Shown piece after piece: positions 7,598-16,378 of a DNA stretch of 57,114 nucleotides. The position numbers and the translations under genes were made by a program. Position 1 is the stretch's first letter. Each line of letters starts with the position of its first letter. The stretch comes from Steroidobacteraceae bacterium (GTDB lineage: Bacteria; Pseudomonadota; Gammaproteobacteria; Steroidobacterales; Steroidobacteraceae). The notes beneath the pieces were generated by a model. It did no database searches. It had not been told where the DNA came from and saw only the letters and a program-made list of their open reading frames with translations. The stretch spans positions 1 to 57,114 of the forward strand of contig JAHCAM010000015.1 in assembly GCA_019634895.1 (NCBI GenBank). Reading direction: 5' to 3'.

Positions 7598-8998
7598 TTG
7601 AAGTTCGCCCGCTTCCTCGCCGCAATCTGGCTGTTCGGATCTGCGGCCGCCGCCGCCGCACAGACGGAGGAGCCGGCGGCCCCCGCAGGGCAACCCGTCG
7701 CCGAGCCGCCCGAACAGCCGGCGCAGGAACCGGCGGCGGACGGCGAGGTGATCGACGCGGCCGCCGTGGATGCCGAGATCGCGGCCCAGGAGCTTTCCGG
7801 CGAGGCGAAGATCCGCCTCGACGCGGCGCGCGACTCGGTGGTGCAGATCCGCGGCTTCTTCGACCAGTCCGATTCCAGCGCTTTCCACGGCAGCGGCTTC
7901 GCCGTGGACGACGGGCGCCGGATCGTGACCAACTACCACGTGGTGGCGCCGGCCGTGCTGCACCCGCGCCAGTACCGGCTCGAGTACCTGGCGAGCGACG
8001 GGCGCCGGGGACCGCTGAAGGTGCTCGCCATCGACGTGCGCCACGACCTCGCGGTGGTCGCGGCCGACGACCTCGAACTGCCGGCGCTGCGGCTGCGCAC
8101 CGAGATTCCCGCGCAGGGCGAGCGCGCCTGGTCGGTCGGCTACCCGCTGAATCTCGGCCTGACCATCACCGAGGGCGTCGCCAACGGACTGGTCGAGAAC
8201 AGCATCGAGCAGCGCATCCACTACACCGGCGCGATCAACGGCGGCATGTCGGGCGGGCCGGCGCTGGACCGGCGCGGCCGCGTGTACGGCGTCAACGTCT
8301 CCGTGGTCACCGGCCGCCAGCTGGTCGGTTTCGTGGTGCCGGCCAGGCACGTTCCGGCGCTGCTGCGGCGTGCAGAGGCCCCGCTCGACCCTTCGCTGAG
8401 CGCGCGGCAGCTGCGCCAGCAGGTCACCGCACAGGTGCTGGCCTACGAGGCCGAGGTGCTGGAAGCCAGACCGGAGGGGCCCGGCACGCAGAGGGTGCGG
8501 AGCTACACGCTGCCGACGCAGATGTCCCGGCACCTCGAATGCAGCACGATCGACGAAAAGAGCCCGCACACGCGGGTACGGGTGGAAACCGTCACCTGCC
8601 GCCTGCCGTCCCGGATCCTGCTGCAATCCGGCCTGTACGTGGCGGGGCTGACCGTCCAGCACCGGATCCTGCAGTCGGTGGGCCTGCATCCGCTGCAGTT
8701 CGAACGGCAGGTGAACCGGATCGCCGCGGTGCCGCGCAGCGCCGGCACCCCGGCCCACGTGGCGCCGTTCGCCTGCCGCGATGCGCTGGTGTCGCTGGAC
8801 GGCTTCGACGCGCGGGTCTCGACCTGCGTGCGCCAGTACCGGCTGTTCGCAGGGCTCTACGACTTCGACGTGACCGTGGTCGGCATCGACGACACGCAGC
8901 ACGCGCTGGTGAGCCGGCTGGCCCTGCAGGGCGTCGCCTTCGACTTCGGCAAGCGCACCATGGAGCGCTACCTGGGAGCCCTGCAGTGGATCCCGTGA
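7598..8998 (+). CDS. Secreted trypsin-like serine protease
   Basis: I place the start at TTG 7598, which follows GGGGG and opens directly into a signal peptide (KFARFLAAIWLFGSAAAAAAQ); the frame is open back to 7397 but that part is uncharged for export. Product 466 aa. The protease domain (about 70-260) has the HtrA/trypsin-type triad: His in VTNYHVVAP, Asp in VRHDLAVVAADD, Ser in INGGMSGGPAL. No PDZ domain follows; the last 190 residues are unfamiliar and contain several cysteines. A Pro/Ala/Glu-rich linker precedes the protease. Its stop overlaps the FHA gene start. Confidence 0.8.
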   Translation: MKFARFLAAIWLFGSAAAAAAQTEEPAAPAGQPVAEPPEQPAQEPAADGEVIDAAAVDAEIAAQELSGEAKIRLDAARDSVVQIRGFFDQSDSSAFHGSGFAVDDGRRIVTNYHVVAPAVLHPRQYRLEYLASDGRRGPLKVLAIDVRHDLAVVAADDLELPALRLRTEIPAQGERAWSVGYPLNLGLTITEGVANGLVENSIEQRIHYTGAINGGMSGGPALDRRGRVYGVNVSVVTGRQLVGFVVPARHVPALLRRAEAPLDPSLSARQLRQQVTAQVLAYEAEVLEARPEGPGTQRVRSYTLPTQMSRHLECSTIDEKSPHTRVRVETVTCRLPSRILLQSGLYVAGLTVQHRILQSVGLHPLQFERQVNRIAAVPRSAGTPAHVAPFACRDALVSLDGFDARVSTCVRQYRLFAGLYDFDVTVVGIDDTQHALVSRLALQGVAFDFGKRTMERYLGALQWIP

Positions 8999-9978
8999 TG
9001 CTGGTCGAGCAGGTCGGCCCGCACGGGCACCCGGTGCTGCGGCAGCGCTTCGCGGGTGCCGGCGCCGAGTGCCTGGTGGGCCGCGATCTGGGCTGCGACA
9101 TCGTGCTGGACGACGAGCATGCGGCGGCACGGCATGCGGTGCTCACGGTGCTCGAGGACGGCCGGGTCCACGTGCGGGACCTCGGCACGAAGAACGGCAC
9201 GCGCGTGGACGGCAGGCGCATCCCGGCGGAAGCCGGCGCGGTCCTGGAGCAGGGCGAGATCATCGTCGGCAGCACGCGCCTGCGCGTCCGCACGGCGCAC
9301 GCGCCGAGCGGACCGGAACGGGTCTTCCGGCGCGACTTCGTGCGCCGTCACCGCACGCTGCTCGCGGCCGCCGGCGTGTCGGCGAGCATCGCCTTCGGCG
9401 GATTCCTGCAGTGGCTGAAAGCGCCGTCGTCCCTGCTCCTCGGGGTCACCAGCGCGGCGCTCGTCGTGCTCGGGGCCATTGCGCTGTGGTCCGGCCTCTG
9501 GGCGCTGACCACCAAGCTGAACCACGGCAGCTGGCACCTGCGCGTGCACGTGGCGATCGTGTCGATCGGCGCGGCGTTCTGCGCCTGGGGCTACTGGCTG
9601 GCCGGCGTGGTGGCGTTCGCCACGCAGTGGGCCGTGCTCGCCCGGCTGGGCGTCGCGGTCGTGGGAGCAACGGCGCTGGCGGCGCTCTACCTGCATCTGC
9701 GCGAGGCGACTGCATACGGGCGCCGCATTTCGCTGGCGCTGGCCGGCGCGGCGACGGTCGTGATCGGCGCCGTCGCCTGGGTGGTCGCGATCGGATTCGA
9801 GGAAGGCAGCGTCAACCGCGTGGATCTCGGCCCCGACGTGCGCCTCGGGGCGCAGCGCATGGTGCCGAACCGGGACCTGGCGGACTACCTGGCCGAGATC
9901 GAGGAGCTGAGGCGGGCCGCCGCGCGCGAGCGGCAGAAATCGCTGCTCAATGCCCCGCTCGCCGACGCCGAGGAATGA
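8998..9978 (+). CDS. FHA-domain membrane protein
   Basis: 326 aa from ATG 8998 (TGATG overlap with the protease gene). Residues 10-97 form a forkhead-associated domain, with GRDLGCDIVLDD, RHAVLTV and LGTKNGTRVDG giving the phosphothreonine-binding loops. Four to five hydrophobic helices follow (about 120-260), then a charged C-terminal tail. The FHA end should be cytosolic while the partner protease is exported, so the pair may transmit a phospho-signal across the membrane; that link is inference. Confidence 0.8.
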   Translation: MLVEQVGPHGHPVLRQRFAGAGAECLVGRDLGCDIVLDDEHAAARHAVLTVLEDGRVHVRDLGTKNGTRVDGRRIPAEAGAVLEQGEIIVGSTRLRVRTAHAPSGPERVFRRDFVRRHRTLLAAAGVSASIAFGGFLQWLKAPSSLLLGVTSAALVVLGAIALWSGLWALTTKLNHGSWHLRVHVAIVSIGAAFCAWGYWLAGVVAFATQWAVLARLGVAVVGATALAALYLHLREATAYGRRISLALAGAATVVIGAVAWVVAIGFEEGSVNRVDLGPDVRLGAQRMVPNRDLADYLAEIEELRRAAARERQKSLLNAPLADAEE

Positions 9979-9991
9979 ACGCGGGCTGCGC

Positions 9992-10612
9992 TCACTTCCT
10001 GCGCGCCGCGTAGTACGCCGCGATCTTCGGGTGGTTGTGGACCCGCTCCAGGTGCCTGGCCAGCAGCGGGGCGTTGCGGTCCACGATGTCGGCCGGGACG
10101 TGGTCGATCACGCCCGACTTCAGCCAGCGGGTCAGCAGGTAGCACTTGAGGTCGGCAACCGTCAGGCGGTTGTCGACGAACCACTCGCCGCCGCCCGCCT
10201 TGAGCCGCGCCTCCAGCTGCTGCAGGAAGCGGGGGATGGGGCCGGCCGCGAGTTCCTCGCGCACCCTCTTCTTGGCCTCGTCGTCCATCCTGATCGTGGC
10301 GCCGATCCGGGTGGTGAGGTCCTCGACCGCGTCCATCACTTCGTCCACGCGCGCCGCCTGCCAGTCGTCCTTCGGGTACAGGCCGGCGAGCTTGCCGACG
10401 TAACGGTTGATGGTGTTGGACTGCGCGATGACCTTGCCGTCGACTTCCAGCACCGGCACCGCCTGGAACGGCATGGAGTCGCGCAGCGCGGCCCAGTCCT
10501 GGCGGGCGATGCGCCGGTCCTCGAACGGGATGCCGCCGATGTGCATGGCCAGGCGCGGGACCTCGCCGCGGCTGCCGTCGAAGTCGAAATAGGTCAGGAC
10601 GAGCTTGGGCAT
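9992..10612 (-). CDS. Glutathione S-transferase
   Basis: 206 aa of sigma-type GST layout. The N-terminal thioredoxin-fold domain has KLVLTYFDFDGSRGEVPRLA (Tyr 8 as likely catalytic residue), cis-Pro in QAVPVLEVDG and the glutathione-binding QSNTINRYV. The C-terminal helical domain includes WFVDNRLTVADLKCY, the usual N-capping box. AGGAGA precedes the ATG. Convergent with the FHA gene, 13 bp apart. Confidence 0.92.
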   Translation of the reverse strand: MPKLVLTYFDFDGSRGEVPRLAMHIGGIPFEDRRIARQDWAALRDSMPFQAVPVLEVDGKVIAQSNTINRYVGKLAGLYPKDDWQAARVDEVMDAVEDLTTRIGATIRMDDEAKKRVREELAAGPIPRFLQQLEARLKAGGGEWFVDNRLTVADLKCYLLTRWLKSGVIDHVPADIVDRNAPLLARHLERVHNHPKIAAYYAARRK

Positions 10613-10638
10613 GGAGTCTCCTGGCGGGACATCTTACT

Positions 10639-10983
10639 TCAGTACATTCCAAGCACGACGCGCAGGCTGCGCTCGACCGTCGCGAGCTCCGCCGCCGTCA
10701 GGGCGGTGAGGGGCCCGTCGCCGATGCGCGCGCGGTCGAGCGCGCGCGGCTGATCGACGACGACCTGGCAATCGTCCCGCAGGCGGTCGCGGGCGGGCAC
10801 GGTGACCCGCCACAACTTGAATTCCGGGTACACGTGCGTGGTCAGCGGCAGCACCACGACCATCGGCATGCCGGCATCGATCAGTTCATCGGCCTGGACG
10901 ATCAGCACGGGCCGGATCTTGCCGATCTCGCGGCCGCGGGACGGGTTCAGGTTGGCAGTCCAGATTTCGCCGCGACGCATCAA
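10639..10983 (-). CDS. MazF/PemK-type endoribonuclease toxin
   Basis: 114 aa. RRGEIWTANLNPSRGREIGKIRPVLIVQ is the MazF/PemK N-terminal signature, written here with key residues R3, G4, E5, W7 and the RPVLIVQ strand. PLTTH and DQPRALDRARIG complete the nuclease core. The start overlaps the upstream antitoxin stop by four bases (ATGA). Such toxins cut mRNA at short motifs. Confidence 0.92.
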   Translation of the reverse strand: MMRRGEIWTANLNPSRGREIGKIRPVLIVQADELIDAGMPMVVVLPLTTHVYPEFKLWRVTVPARDRLRDDCQVVVDQPRALDRARIGDGPLTALTAAELATVERSLRVVLGMY

Positions 10984-11297
10984 CGCTTCCTCCGGCGCTG
11001 TGCGGTCGAAGAGCCGCCGCCGTAGTGCGCGCCGCGCTCCGCCACGCGCAGTCCTTCGTTATCGAGTGCCACGGCTTCCTCGGCGAGAGCGAGCGCATCC
11101 TTGCGGATCTTCGGATCCGCATAGGCGAGCCGTGCTTCGGCGACGAACGCCGCGAGATGCCGCTGACGCTCCCTTTGCGCAAGGAACTCGGCGATTGCCG
11201 TGCGCGCGATCTCCGACCGCGCCACGCCCTCGCGCCGCGCTTCCTCGTCGAGCCGGGACTCGAGGTCGTCCGGCAGCCGCAGGCTGAAGCCGGCCAT
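10980..11297 (-). CDS. RHH antitoxin of the MazF pair
   Basis: 105 aa. FSLRLPDDLESRLDEEA and REGVARSEIARTAIAEFL form a ribbon-helix-helix; the following charged helix and a basic tail (AQRRRKR) are unusual for an antitoxin tail, which is more often acidic. Complete, first gene of the pair, with a 19-bp operator-like palindrome 28 bp upstream of its start. Confidence 0.88.
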   Translation of the reverse strand: MAGFSLRLPDDLESRLDEEARREGVARSEIARTAIAEFLAQRERQRHLAAFVAEARLAYADPKIRKDALALAEEAVALDNEGLRVAERGAHYGGGSSTAQRRRKR

Positions 11298-11324
11298 GAC
11301 TCACGCTCCAGGTGGTGACGGAAT

Positions 11325-11343
11325 GTATGACATCATGTCATAC
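11325..11343. promoter_or_regulatory. Operator palindrome of the RHH/MazF pair
   Basis: GTATGACATCATGTCATAC: two perfect 9-bp arms around one central base, directly upstream of the antitoxin gene on the minus strand. This is the expected form of an autoregulatory RHH site. It also lies about 85 bp upstream of msrB on the other strand. Confidence 0.65.
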
Positions 11344-11428
11344 GAACCGCACTACCGCAATCCAGTGCAATATCGCCGCCTGTTCGGCGGTCTTCTCAGC
11401 GAATGGCCAACCCAACGTGGGAGAACGC

Positions 11429-11878
11429 ATGCGCAAGTTCGCCAGGGATTCATCAGCGATGACGAAGCTGACGCCCGAGCAGTACCGGGTGACTCAGCTC
11501 TGCGGCACCGAGCCGCCGGGAACGGGGGCGCTGCTGCACAACAAGGAACCGGGCATCTACGTTGACGTGGTCTCCGGCGAGCCGCTGTTCGCCTCCACCG
11601 ACAAGTACGACTCCGGCTCCGGCTGGCCGAGCTTCACCAGGCCGATCGAGCCCGCCAACGTCAAGGAGGTGGAAGACGGATCGCACGGCATGGTCCGTAC
11701 CGAGGTGCGCTCGGCGCAGGGCGACAGCCATCTGGGCCACGTCTTCAGCGACGGCCCGCGCGATCGCGGCGGGCTGCGCTACTGCATCAACTCGGCCTCG
11801 CTGCGGTTTGTGCATCGCGACGACATGGAGAAGGAAGGCTACGGGGCGTACCTGGACCAGGTCGGAGGCAAGCGATGA
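11429..11878 (+). CDS. msrB: Methionine-R-sulfoxide reductase B
   Basis: 149 aa from ATG 11429 behind GGGAGA. Motifs: [31 protein letters not shown] and the catalytic [11 protein letters not shown] cysteine. The zinc-binding CxxC pairs of many MsrB proteins are replaced ([11 protein letters not shown]), so this is a zinc-free form; a cysteine in TQLCGTE could serve as resolving residue. Reduces methionine-R-oxide using thioredoxin. Overlaps msrA by ATGA. No signal peptide, so probably cytosolic. Confidence 0.92.
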   Translation: MRKFARDSSAMTKLTPEQYRVTQLCGTEPPGTGALLHNKEPGIYVDVVSGEPLFASTDKYDSGSGWPSFTRPIEPANVKEVEDGSHGMVRTEVRSAQGDSHLGHVFSDGPRDRGGLRYCINSASLRFVHRDDMEKEGYGAYLDQVGGKR

Positions 11879-12381
11879 CGACCGAGCGCGCAATACTGGC
11901 CGGCGGCTGTTTCTGGGGCGTGCAGGACCTGTTCCGCAAGTACCCCGGTGTGATTTCGACGCGCGTCGGTTACACCGGCGGCAACACGCCGAACGCGACC
12001 TACCGCAATCACGGCTACCACGCCGAGGCGGTGGAGATCCTGTTCGATCCCGCGAAGATCGGCTTCCGCCAGATCCTCGAGTTCTTCTTCCAGATCCACG
12101 ACCCGACGACGAGGAACCGCCAGGGCAACGACGTCGGCACGAGCTATCGGTCGGCCATCTTCTTCACGACCGACGAGCAGCGCCGGATCGCCGAAGACAC
12201 GATCGCGGATGTCGATGCATCGGGGCTCTGGCCCGGCAAGGTGGTGACCGAGATTGCGCCGGCGGGCGATTTCTGGGAGGCCGAGCCGGAGCATCAGGAC
12301 TACCTGCTGCTGAATCCCGGCGGCTACACCTGCCATTTCATCCGCCCGGACTGGACGTTGCCGAGGCGCAAGAGGGCCTAG
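11875..12381 (+). CDS. msrA: Methionine-S-sulfoxide reductase A
   Basis: 168 aa. Catalytic motif [12 protein letters not shown] near the N-terminus, with [13 protein letters not shown] and [12 protein letters not shown] as in the family; [16 protein letters not shown] at the end includes a possible resolving cysteine. Repairs the S-epimer, complementing MsrB from the same transcript. The four-base overlap with msrB suggests coupled translation. Its end overlaps the convergent NnrU-like gene by four bases. Confidence 0.94.
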   Translation: MTTERAILAGGCFWGVQDLFRKYPGVISTRVGYTGGNTPNATYRNHGYHAEAVEILFDPAKIGFRQILEFFFQIHDPTTRNRQGNDVGTSYRSAIFFTTDEQRRIAEDTIADVDASGLWPGKVVTEIAPAGDFWEAEPEHQDYLLLNPGGYTCHFIRPDWTLPRRKRA

Positions 12382-12947
12382 AGCGGCGGTACCCCTAACC
12401 ACCAGGCGTGCAGCCAGAGCATGAACACCGCGTAGAGCGCGAGTCCGCCCACTACCGCAATCGTATCGTTCACCTGCGAGGCCGGCAGCGCGATCGGAGG
12501 CCGCGCGGGACGGCGCGCGAGCGACAGGCGCACGGGGATCGCCCAGGCGAGGAAGGCGCCGAACAGGAGGACATCGGCGACGCTGCCGTTCGTGAGCAGA
12601 TGCGCGGCGGCCCACAGCATTGCCGCGAGCAGCAGCGGGTGTCCGATGCGGGCGCGGATGCGGCCCGCGAACACCGAGGCGAGCGCGAGCGTGAACACCG
12701 GCAGCATCAGCAGCGCGGCCAGGTAACGGAATGCCGGTGGTGTGGTGTACAGCACCGCCGCGGATGAGCGGGCGGCGCCATAGCCGGCGACCAGGAAGTA
12801 GAACCCGATCAGCGCAATGAGCGAGTAGATGCCCTGCCACGCCCGCGTTCCGAGCCGCTCGGCGACACGATTGCGCCAGCCGAGCGCCAGCATCGAAATC
12901 GAGTGAACGCCGAAGAAGATCACCAGTCCGACGATCAGCTTGTTCAT
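12378..12947 (-). CDS. NnrU-like membrane protein
   Basis: 189 aa with six or so hydrophobic helices; [32 protein letters not shown] and [22 protein letters not shown] match NnrU/MAPEG-related proteins linked to nitric-oxide reductase regulation or isoprenylcysteine-type methyltransferase folds. One base separates its ATG from the stop of the lactate-oxidase gene, so the two are an operon. Exact role unknown. Confidence 0.82.
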   Translation of the reverse strand: MNKLIVGLVIFFGVHSISMLALGWRNRVAERLGTRAWQGIYSLIALIGFYFLVAGYGAARSSAAVLYTTPPAFRYLAALLMLPVFTLALASVFAGRIRARIGHPLLLAAMLWAAAHLLTNGSVADVLLFGAFLAWAIPVRLSLARRPARPPIALPASQVNDTIAVVGGLALYAVFMLWLHAWWLGVPPL

Positions 12948-12948
12948 G

Positions 12949-14166
12949 TCATTGCCTGTGATGGACGATGAAGGAGCGGTTGATCTCGGCGAGGCTGCGC
13001 GTCCCGGCTTGTCGCATCGCGATGCCGAGTTCCTCCCGCAGGATGTCGAGCACCTTCTCCACGCCCTCCTGCCCGAACGACGCCAAGCCCCAGATGTACG
13101 GCCGCCCGATTCCAACCGCGGTCGCGCCCAGTGCGAGTGCCTTGAACACATCCGTGCCGCGGCGGAATCCGCTGTCCACCAGCACCGGCACGCGGCCGCG
13201 AACGCCCGCCACCACTTCCACCAGGCTGTCGATCGACGCGCGACCGCTGTCCTCGGCGCGCCCGCCGTGATTGGACACCAGCACGCCGTCCAGGCCGTGA
13301 TCGACCGCGAGTTCCGCGTCCTCGCGCGTGACGATGCCCTTGAGGATGAGCTTGCGCGGCCAGATGTCGCGCAGCCGGCGGATGTAGTCCCAGTCCATGC
13401 CGATCGGCGTCATGTCGGTCACGGCCGAGAGGTCCAGGCCCTTGAACATCGGCTTGCGGGCCATGTCTTCGAACCACCGCGGCGGCCTGCTCGTATGACA
13501 AGCCGCGCAGTCGCGCGAATCGCGCGCGATCGAGCGCGCGGCGGTCAGGCGATTCGAGCCGCCCTGCAGGTCCACCGTCAGCGCAATCACCGGGCAGCCC
13601 GCCGCCTCGGCGCGGCGCACCAGCGCCTGCGTGATGGGCCAGTGATCGGTGGGGTAGAGCTGGTACCAGATCGGCGCGCCGCGCGCGGCCGTGACGTCCT
13701 CGACCGAGGTGGACGCCACCGTGGACAGGAACTGGAGATGCTTCTTCGCGCGCGCGGCTCGCGCCACGGCCAGTTCACCCTCCGCGTGGAATGCGCGCTG
13801 GCTGCCGACCGGGTCCAGGAAAATGGGCGTTTCCCAGGTCGTGCCGAAGAGATTCACGGACATATCGATCCTGCTCAGGTCCACCATCCGGCGGACCCGC
13901 AGGCTGTAGTTCGCGAATCCCGCCCGATTGGCGTGCAGCGTCTCGTCGCTGTCCACGCCGGTCGCGAGATAGCCGAAATGCGCCGGCGGCAGGACCTTGT
14001 GCGCCACGCGCTCGAAGTCGAACACATCGAGCGCCTGGCCGGCGGCGGTGATGAGCCCATCCCCATCCTGGCCGAGCGCCCGCACCGCCGGTCCCAGCCC
14101 GGCCAATACCGGCGCTGCAAGCATGGATTGCAGGACGCGCCTGCGCGCCCGTCGGCTGATGATCAT
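12949..14166 (-). CDS. Exported FMN alpha-hydroxy-acid oxidase
   Basis: 405 aa from ATG 14166 (GGGGAGG upstream), with a basic export signal (SRRARRRVLQSMLAAPVLAG). The FMN TIM-barrel covers about 40-390: FLDPVGSQRAFHAEGE, IWYQLYPTDH, KLILKGIVTREDA, the catalytic His region VSNHGGRAEDSGRAS, and VLVDSGFRRGTDVFKALALG for FMN phosphate binding. A CAACH sequence (heme-c-like CxxCH) lies in the loop before RPPRWFEDM. Closest to lactate 2-monooxygenase/lactate dehydrogenase types; substrate probably a 2-hydroxy acid. Confidence 0.88.
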   Translation of the reverse strand: MIISRRARRRVLQSMLAAPVLAGLGPAVRALGQDGDGLITAAGQALDVFDFERVAHKVLPPAHFGYLATGVDSDETLHANRAGFANYSLRVRRMVDLSRIDMSVNLFGTTWETPIFLDPVGSQRAFHAEGELAVARAARAKKHLQFLSTVASTSVEDVTAARGAPIWYQLYPTDHWPITQALVRRAEAAGCPVIALTVDLQGGSNRLTAARSIARDSRDCAACHTSRPPRWFEDMARKPMFKGLDLSAVTDMTPIGMDWDYIRRLRDIWPRKLILKGIVTREDAELAVDHGLDGVLVSNHGGRAEDSGRASIDSLVEVVAGVRGRVPVLVDSGFRRGTDVFKALALGATAVGIGRPYIWGLASFGQEGVEKVLDILREELGIAMRQAGTRSLAEINRSFIVHHRQ

Positions 14167-14281
14167 GTTGTTGCCTCCCCTCTGGAGAGCATACGCCAAG
14201 GACGTCCGTTAGCGCTGATCGCAGCGCGGGCTGTGCGGGCCCTGTGCCAATATTGCCGTGGGACGAGGGAGGAGCTCACGC

Positions 14282-15631
14282 ATGCTCGAGACCATCGAGT
14301 CCGTCAATGCCTGGCTGAACAACTACGTCTGGGGCACGCCGATGATCGTGCTGCTCATCGGCACGGGCATCCTGCTCACCGTCGTCACCGGCGCCGCGCA
14401 GTTCCGCTATCTGTGGCGCGCGCTCCGGGAGGTGCTCGGCAACCTGACCCGCTCCGGCGGCGGCGAGGGCAGCGTGCGCCCGTTCCAGGCGGTGGCGACG
14501 GCGCTCGCCTCGACGGTCGGCGTCGGCAACATCGCGGGCGTCGCGACCGCGATCTTCCTCGGTGGGCCGGGCGCGCTGTTCTGGCTGTGGGTGTCGGGCC
14601 TGCTCGGCATGTGCACCAAGTACGCCGAGATCGTGGTCGCGCTCCACTACCGGGAGCGGGATGCGAACGGCACCATGCGCGGCGGCGCGATGTACGTGCT
14701 GAAGAAAGGCCTCGGTCTGCCCTGGCTCGGCGGGATCTTCGCGCTGCTCACCGCGCTTGCCGCGTTCGGCATCGGCAACATGGTGCAGGCCAACTCGGTG
14801 GCCGACGCGCTGCATGCGACCTTCGGCCTCCCGCAATCGGCCACCGGCATCGTGCTGGTCGTGCTGACCGGGGCGGTGATCCTCGGCGGCATCCGGCGCA
14901 TCGGCCAGGTGACGCAGCTGCTGGTTCCGTTCATGGCGCTGCTGTACCTCGGCGGCGGCATCGTCATCCTGCTGATGCACGCCTCGAAGCTGCCCGATGC
15001 GTTCGCGCTGGTGTTCGACAGCGCGTTCAGCGGCACGGCCGCGGCCGGCGGCTTCGCCGGCAGCACGATCGCCATGGCGCTGCGCTACGGCATCGCGCGC
15101 GGCCTGTTCTCGAACGAGGCCGGCCTCGGCTCGGCCCCGATGGTGCACGCGGCCGCCGACACCAACCATCCCGTGCGCCAGGGGCTCTACGGCATCTTCG
15201 AGGTGTTCGTGGACACGCTCTTGATCTGCACGGTGACCGGCCTGGTGATCCTGGTGACCGACTCGTGGACCACCGGCTCCACCGGCGCGGCGCTGTCGGT
15301 GCGCGCGTTCGAGACCGGCCTGCCCGGCACCTGGGGCGACATCATCGTGACCGGCGGGCTGATCCTGTTCGCGTTCTCGACGGTGATCGGCTGGAGCTAC
15401 TACGGCGAGACCGGCGCCGTGTACCTGTTCGGCGCGAAGGCCGCGGTGCCGTACCGGATCGCGTGGCTGGTGTTCATCTACCTGGGCGCGGTCGGCTCGC
15501 TGCACCTGATCTGGGACGTCGCCGACACGCTGAACGGGCTGATGGCGATCCCGAACCTCATCGGCGTGCTGTTCTCGATCCCGCTGCTGCTGCGGCTGCA
15601 GAAGGAATTCTTCACTCGTCCAGCGTCCTGA
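14282..15631 (+). CDS. AGCS sodium:alanine/glycine symporter
   Basis: 449 aa from ATG 14282 behind GGGAGGAG. About ten transmembrane helices; family motifs include GEGSVRPFQAVATALASTVG VGNIAG (split here), GPGALFWLWVSGLLGMCTKYAE and GLFSNEAGLGSAPMVHAAA. Imports small neutral amino acids with Na+. Complete. The last 20 bases overlap the convergent CPXCG gene. Confidence 0.95.
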   Translation: MLETIESVNAWLNNYVWGTPMIVLLIGTGILLTVVTGAAQFRYLWRALREVLGNLTRSGGGEGSVRPFQAVATALASTVGVGNIAGVATAIFLGGPGALFWLWVSGLLGMCTKYAEIVVALHYRERDANGTMRGGAMYVLKKGLGLPWLGGIFALLTALAAFGIGNMVQANSVADALHATFGLPQSATGIVLVVLTGAVILGGIRRIGQVTQLLVPFMALLYLGGGIVILLMHASKLPDAFALVFDSAFSGTAAAGGFAGSTIAMALRYGIARGLFSNEAGLGSAPMVHAAADTNHPVRQGLYGIFEVFVDTLLICTVTGLVILVTDSWTTGSTGAALSVRAFETGLPGTWGDIIVTGGLILFAFSTVIGWSYYGETGAVYLFGAKAAVPYRIAWLVFIYLGAVGSLHLIWDVADTLNGLMAIPNLIGVLFSIPLLLRLQKEFFTRPAS

Positions 15632-15800
15632 GCGAGGCCATCCAGCCGGTCTCCGGATCGTTGATGACCCTGACCTGCCACGGGCGGCAGCAGACCGGGC
15701 AGTCCTCGACGTAGGACTGCGGGCTGCCGCCGCCCTCGTCGATGACGAGATCCACGGTCTCGCCGCAGCAGGGACAGCTCAGCATCAGCGGATCGTCCAT
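15612..15800 (-). CDS. CPXCG-motif cysteine-rich small protein
   Basis: 62 aa. LSCPCCGETVDLVID and EDCPVCCRPWQVRV give two CxxC zinc knuckles, as in the CPXCG family of unknown function. Complete length for the family. Three bases separate its start from the NlpC gene's stop, so the two may be co-transcribed. Confidence 0.88.
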   Translation of the reverse strand: MDDPLMLSCPCCGETVDLVIDEGGGSPQSYVEDCPVCCRPWQVRVINDPETGWMASLRTLDE

Positions 15801-15803
15801 GGC

Positions 15804-16331
15804 TCAGGGCAGCAGGCGTCCGACCGCGACCAGGTTACGCTGATAATACGGCGCGTCGAGGGTCGCGATGCGCACGGCGCCGCCGCTCGACGGCGCGTGC
15901 ACGAAGCGGCCGTCGCCCAGGTAGATGCCGACGTGCGAGAGATTCGCCTGGTCCTGGAAGAACACGAGGTCGCCCCGCGCGGCGTCCGCGAGCGGGATCA
16001 CGCGCGCGGCGCCGAACTGTCCGCGCGATGTCCGTGGCACGGCATGACCGTTCGAGGTGTAGGTGTAGAAGACCAGGCCGCTGCAGTCGAAGCCCTCGTC
16101 CGGGTGGGCGCCGCCATAGCGGTACTGCACGCCGACCATGGACATGGCGAGCTCGGCGATGGGGACGCCGGCATCCCTGGTCTCGGCGCGCGGCTCGGGC
16201 GGCAGATGCCGTTCGTCTGGCGGCGGCTGCCGGGCGGGCGTGCCCGCGCATCCTGCCGCGAGCAGCAGGATCGCCAGGGTGGCGGGCAGACCTGCCGCCC
16301 CGCTGGTCTTGAGGCCTCGCATGTCGCTCAT
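15804..16331 (-). CDS. NlpC/P60 lipoprotein peptidase
   Basis: 175 aa. Lipoprotein signal with lipobox LLAAGC (Cys about 28), then a Pro-rich linker and an NlpC/P60 domain (about 60-175): catalytic Cys in FDCSGLVFY, His in SHVGIYLGDGRFVHAPSSG. Such enzymes cut peptidoglycan stem peptides at the cell envelope. Complete; Spr/MepS-like in size. Confidence 0.92.
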   Translation of the reverse strand: MSDMRGLKTSGAAGLPATLAILLLAAGCAGTPARQPPPDERHLPPEPRAETRDAGVPIAELAMSMVGVQYRYGGAHPDEGFDCSGLVFYTYTSNGHAVPRTSRGQFGAARVIPLADAARGDLVFFQDQANLSHVGIYLGDGRFVHAPSSGGAVRIATLDAPYYQRNLVAVGRLLP

Positions 16332-16378
16332 GACCGCTGGAAACTAGCCATGCGGCGCGATGTCGTCGTTGCAGCGCA

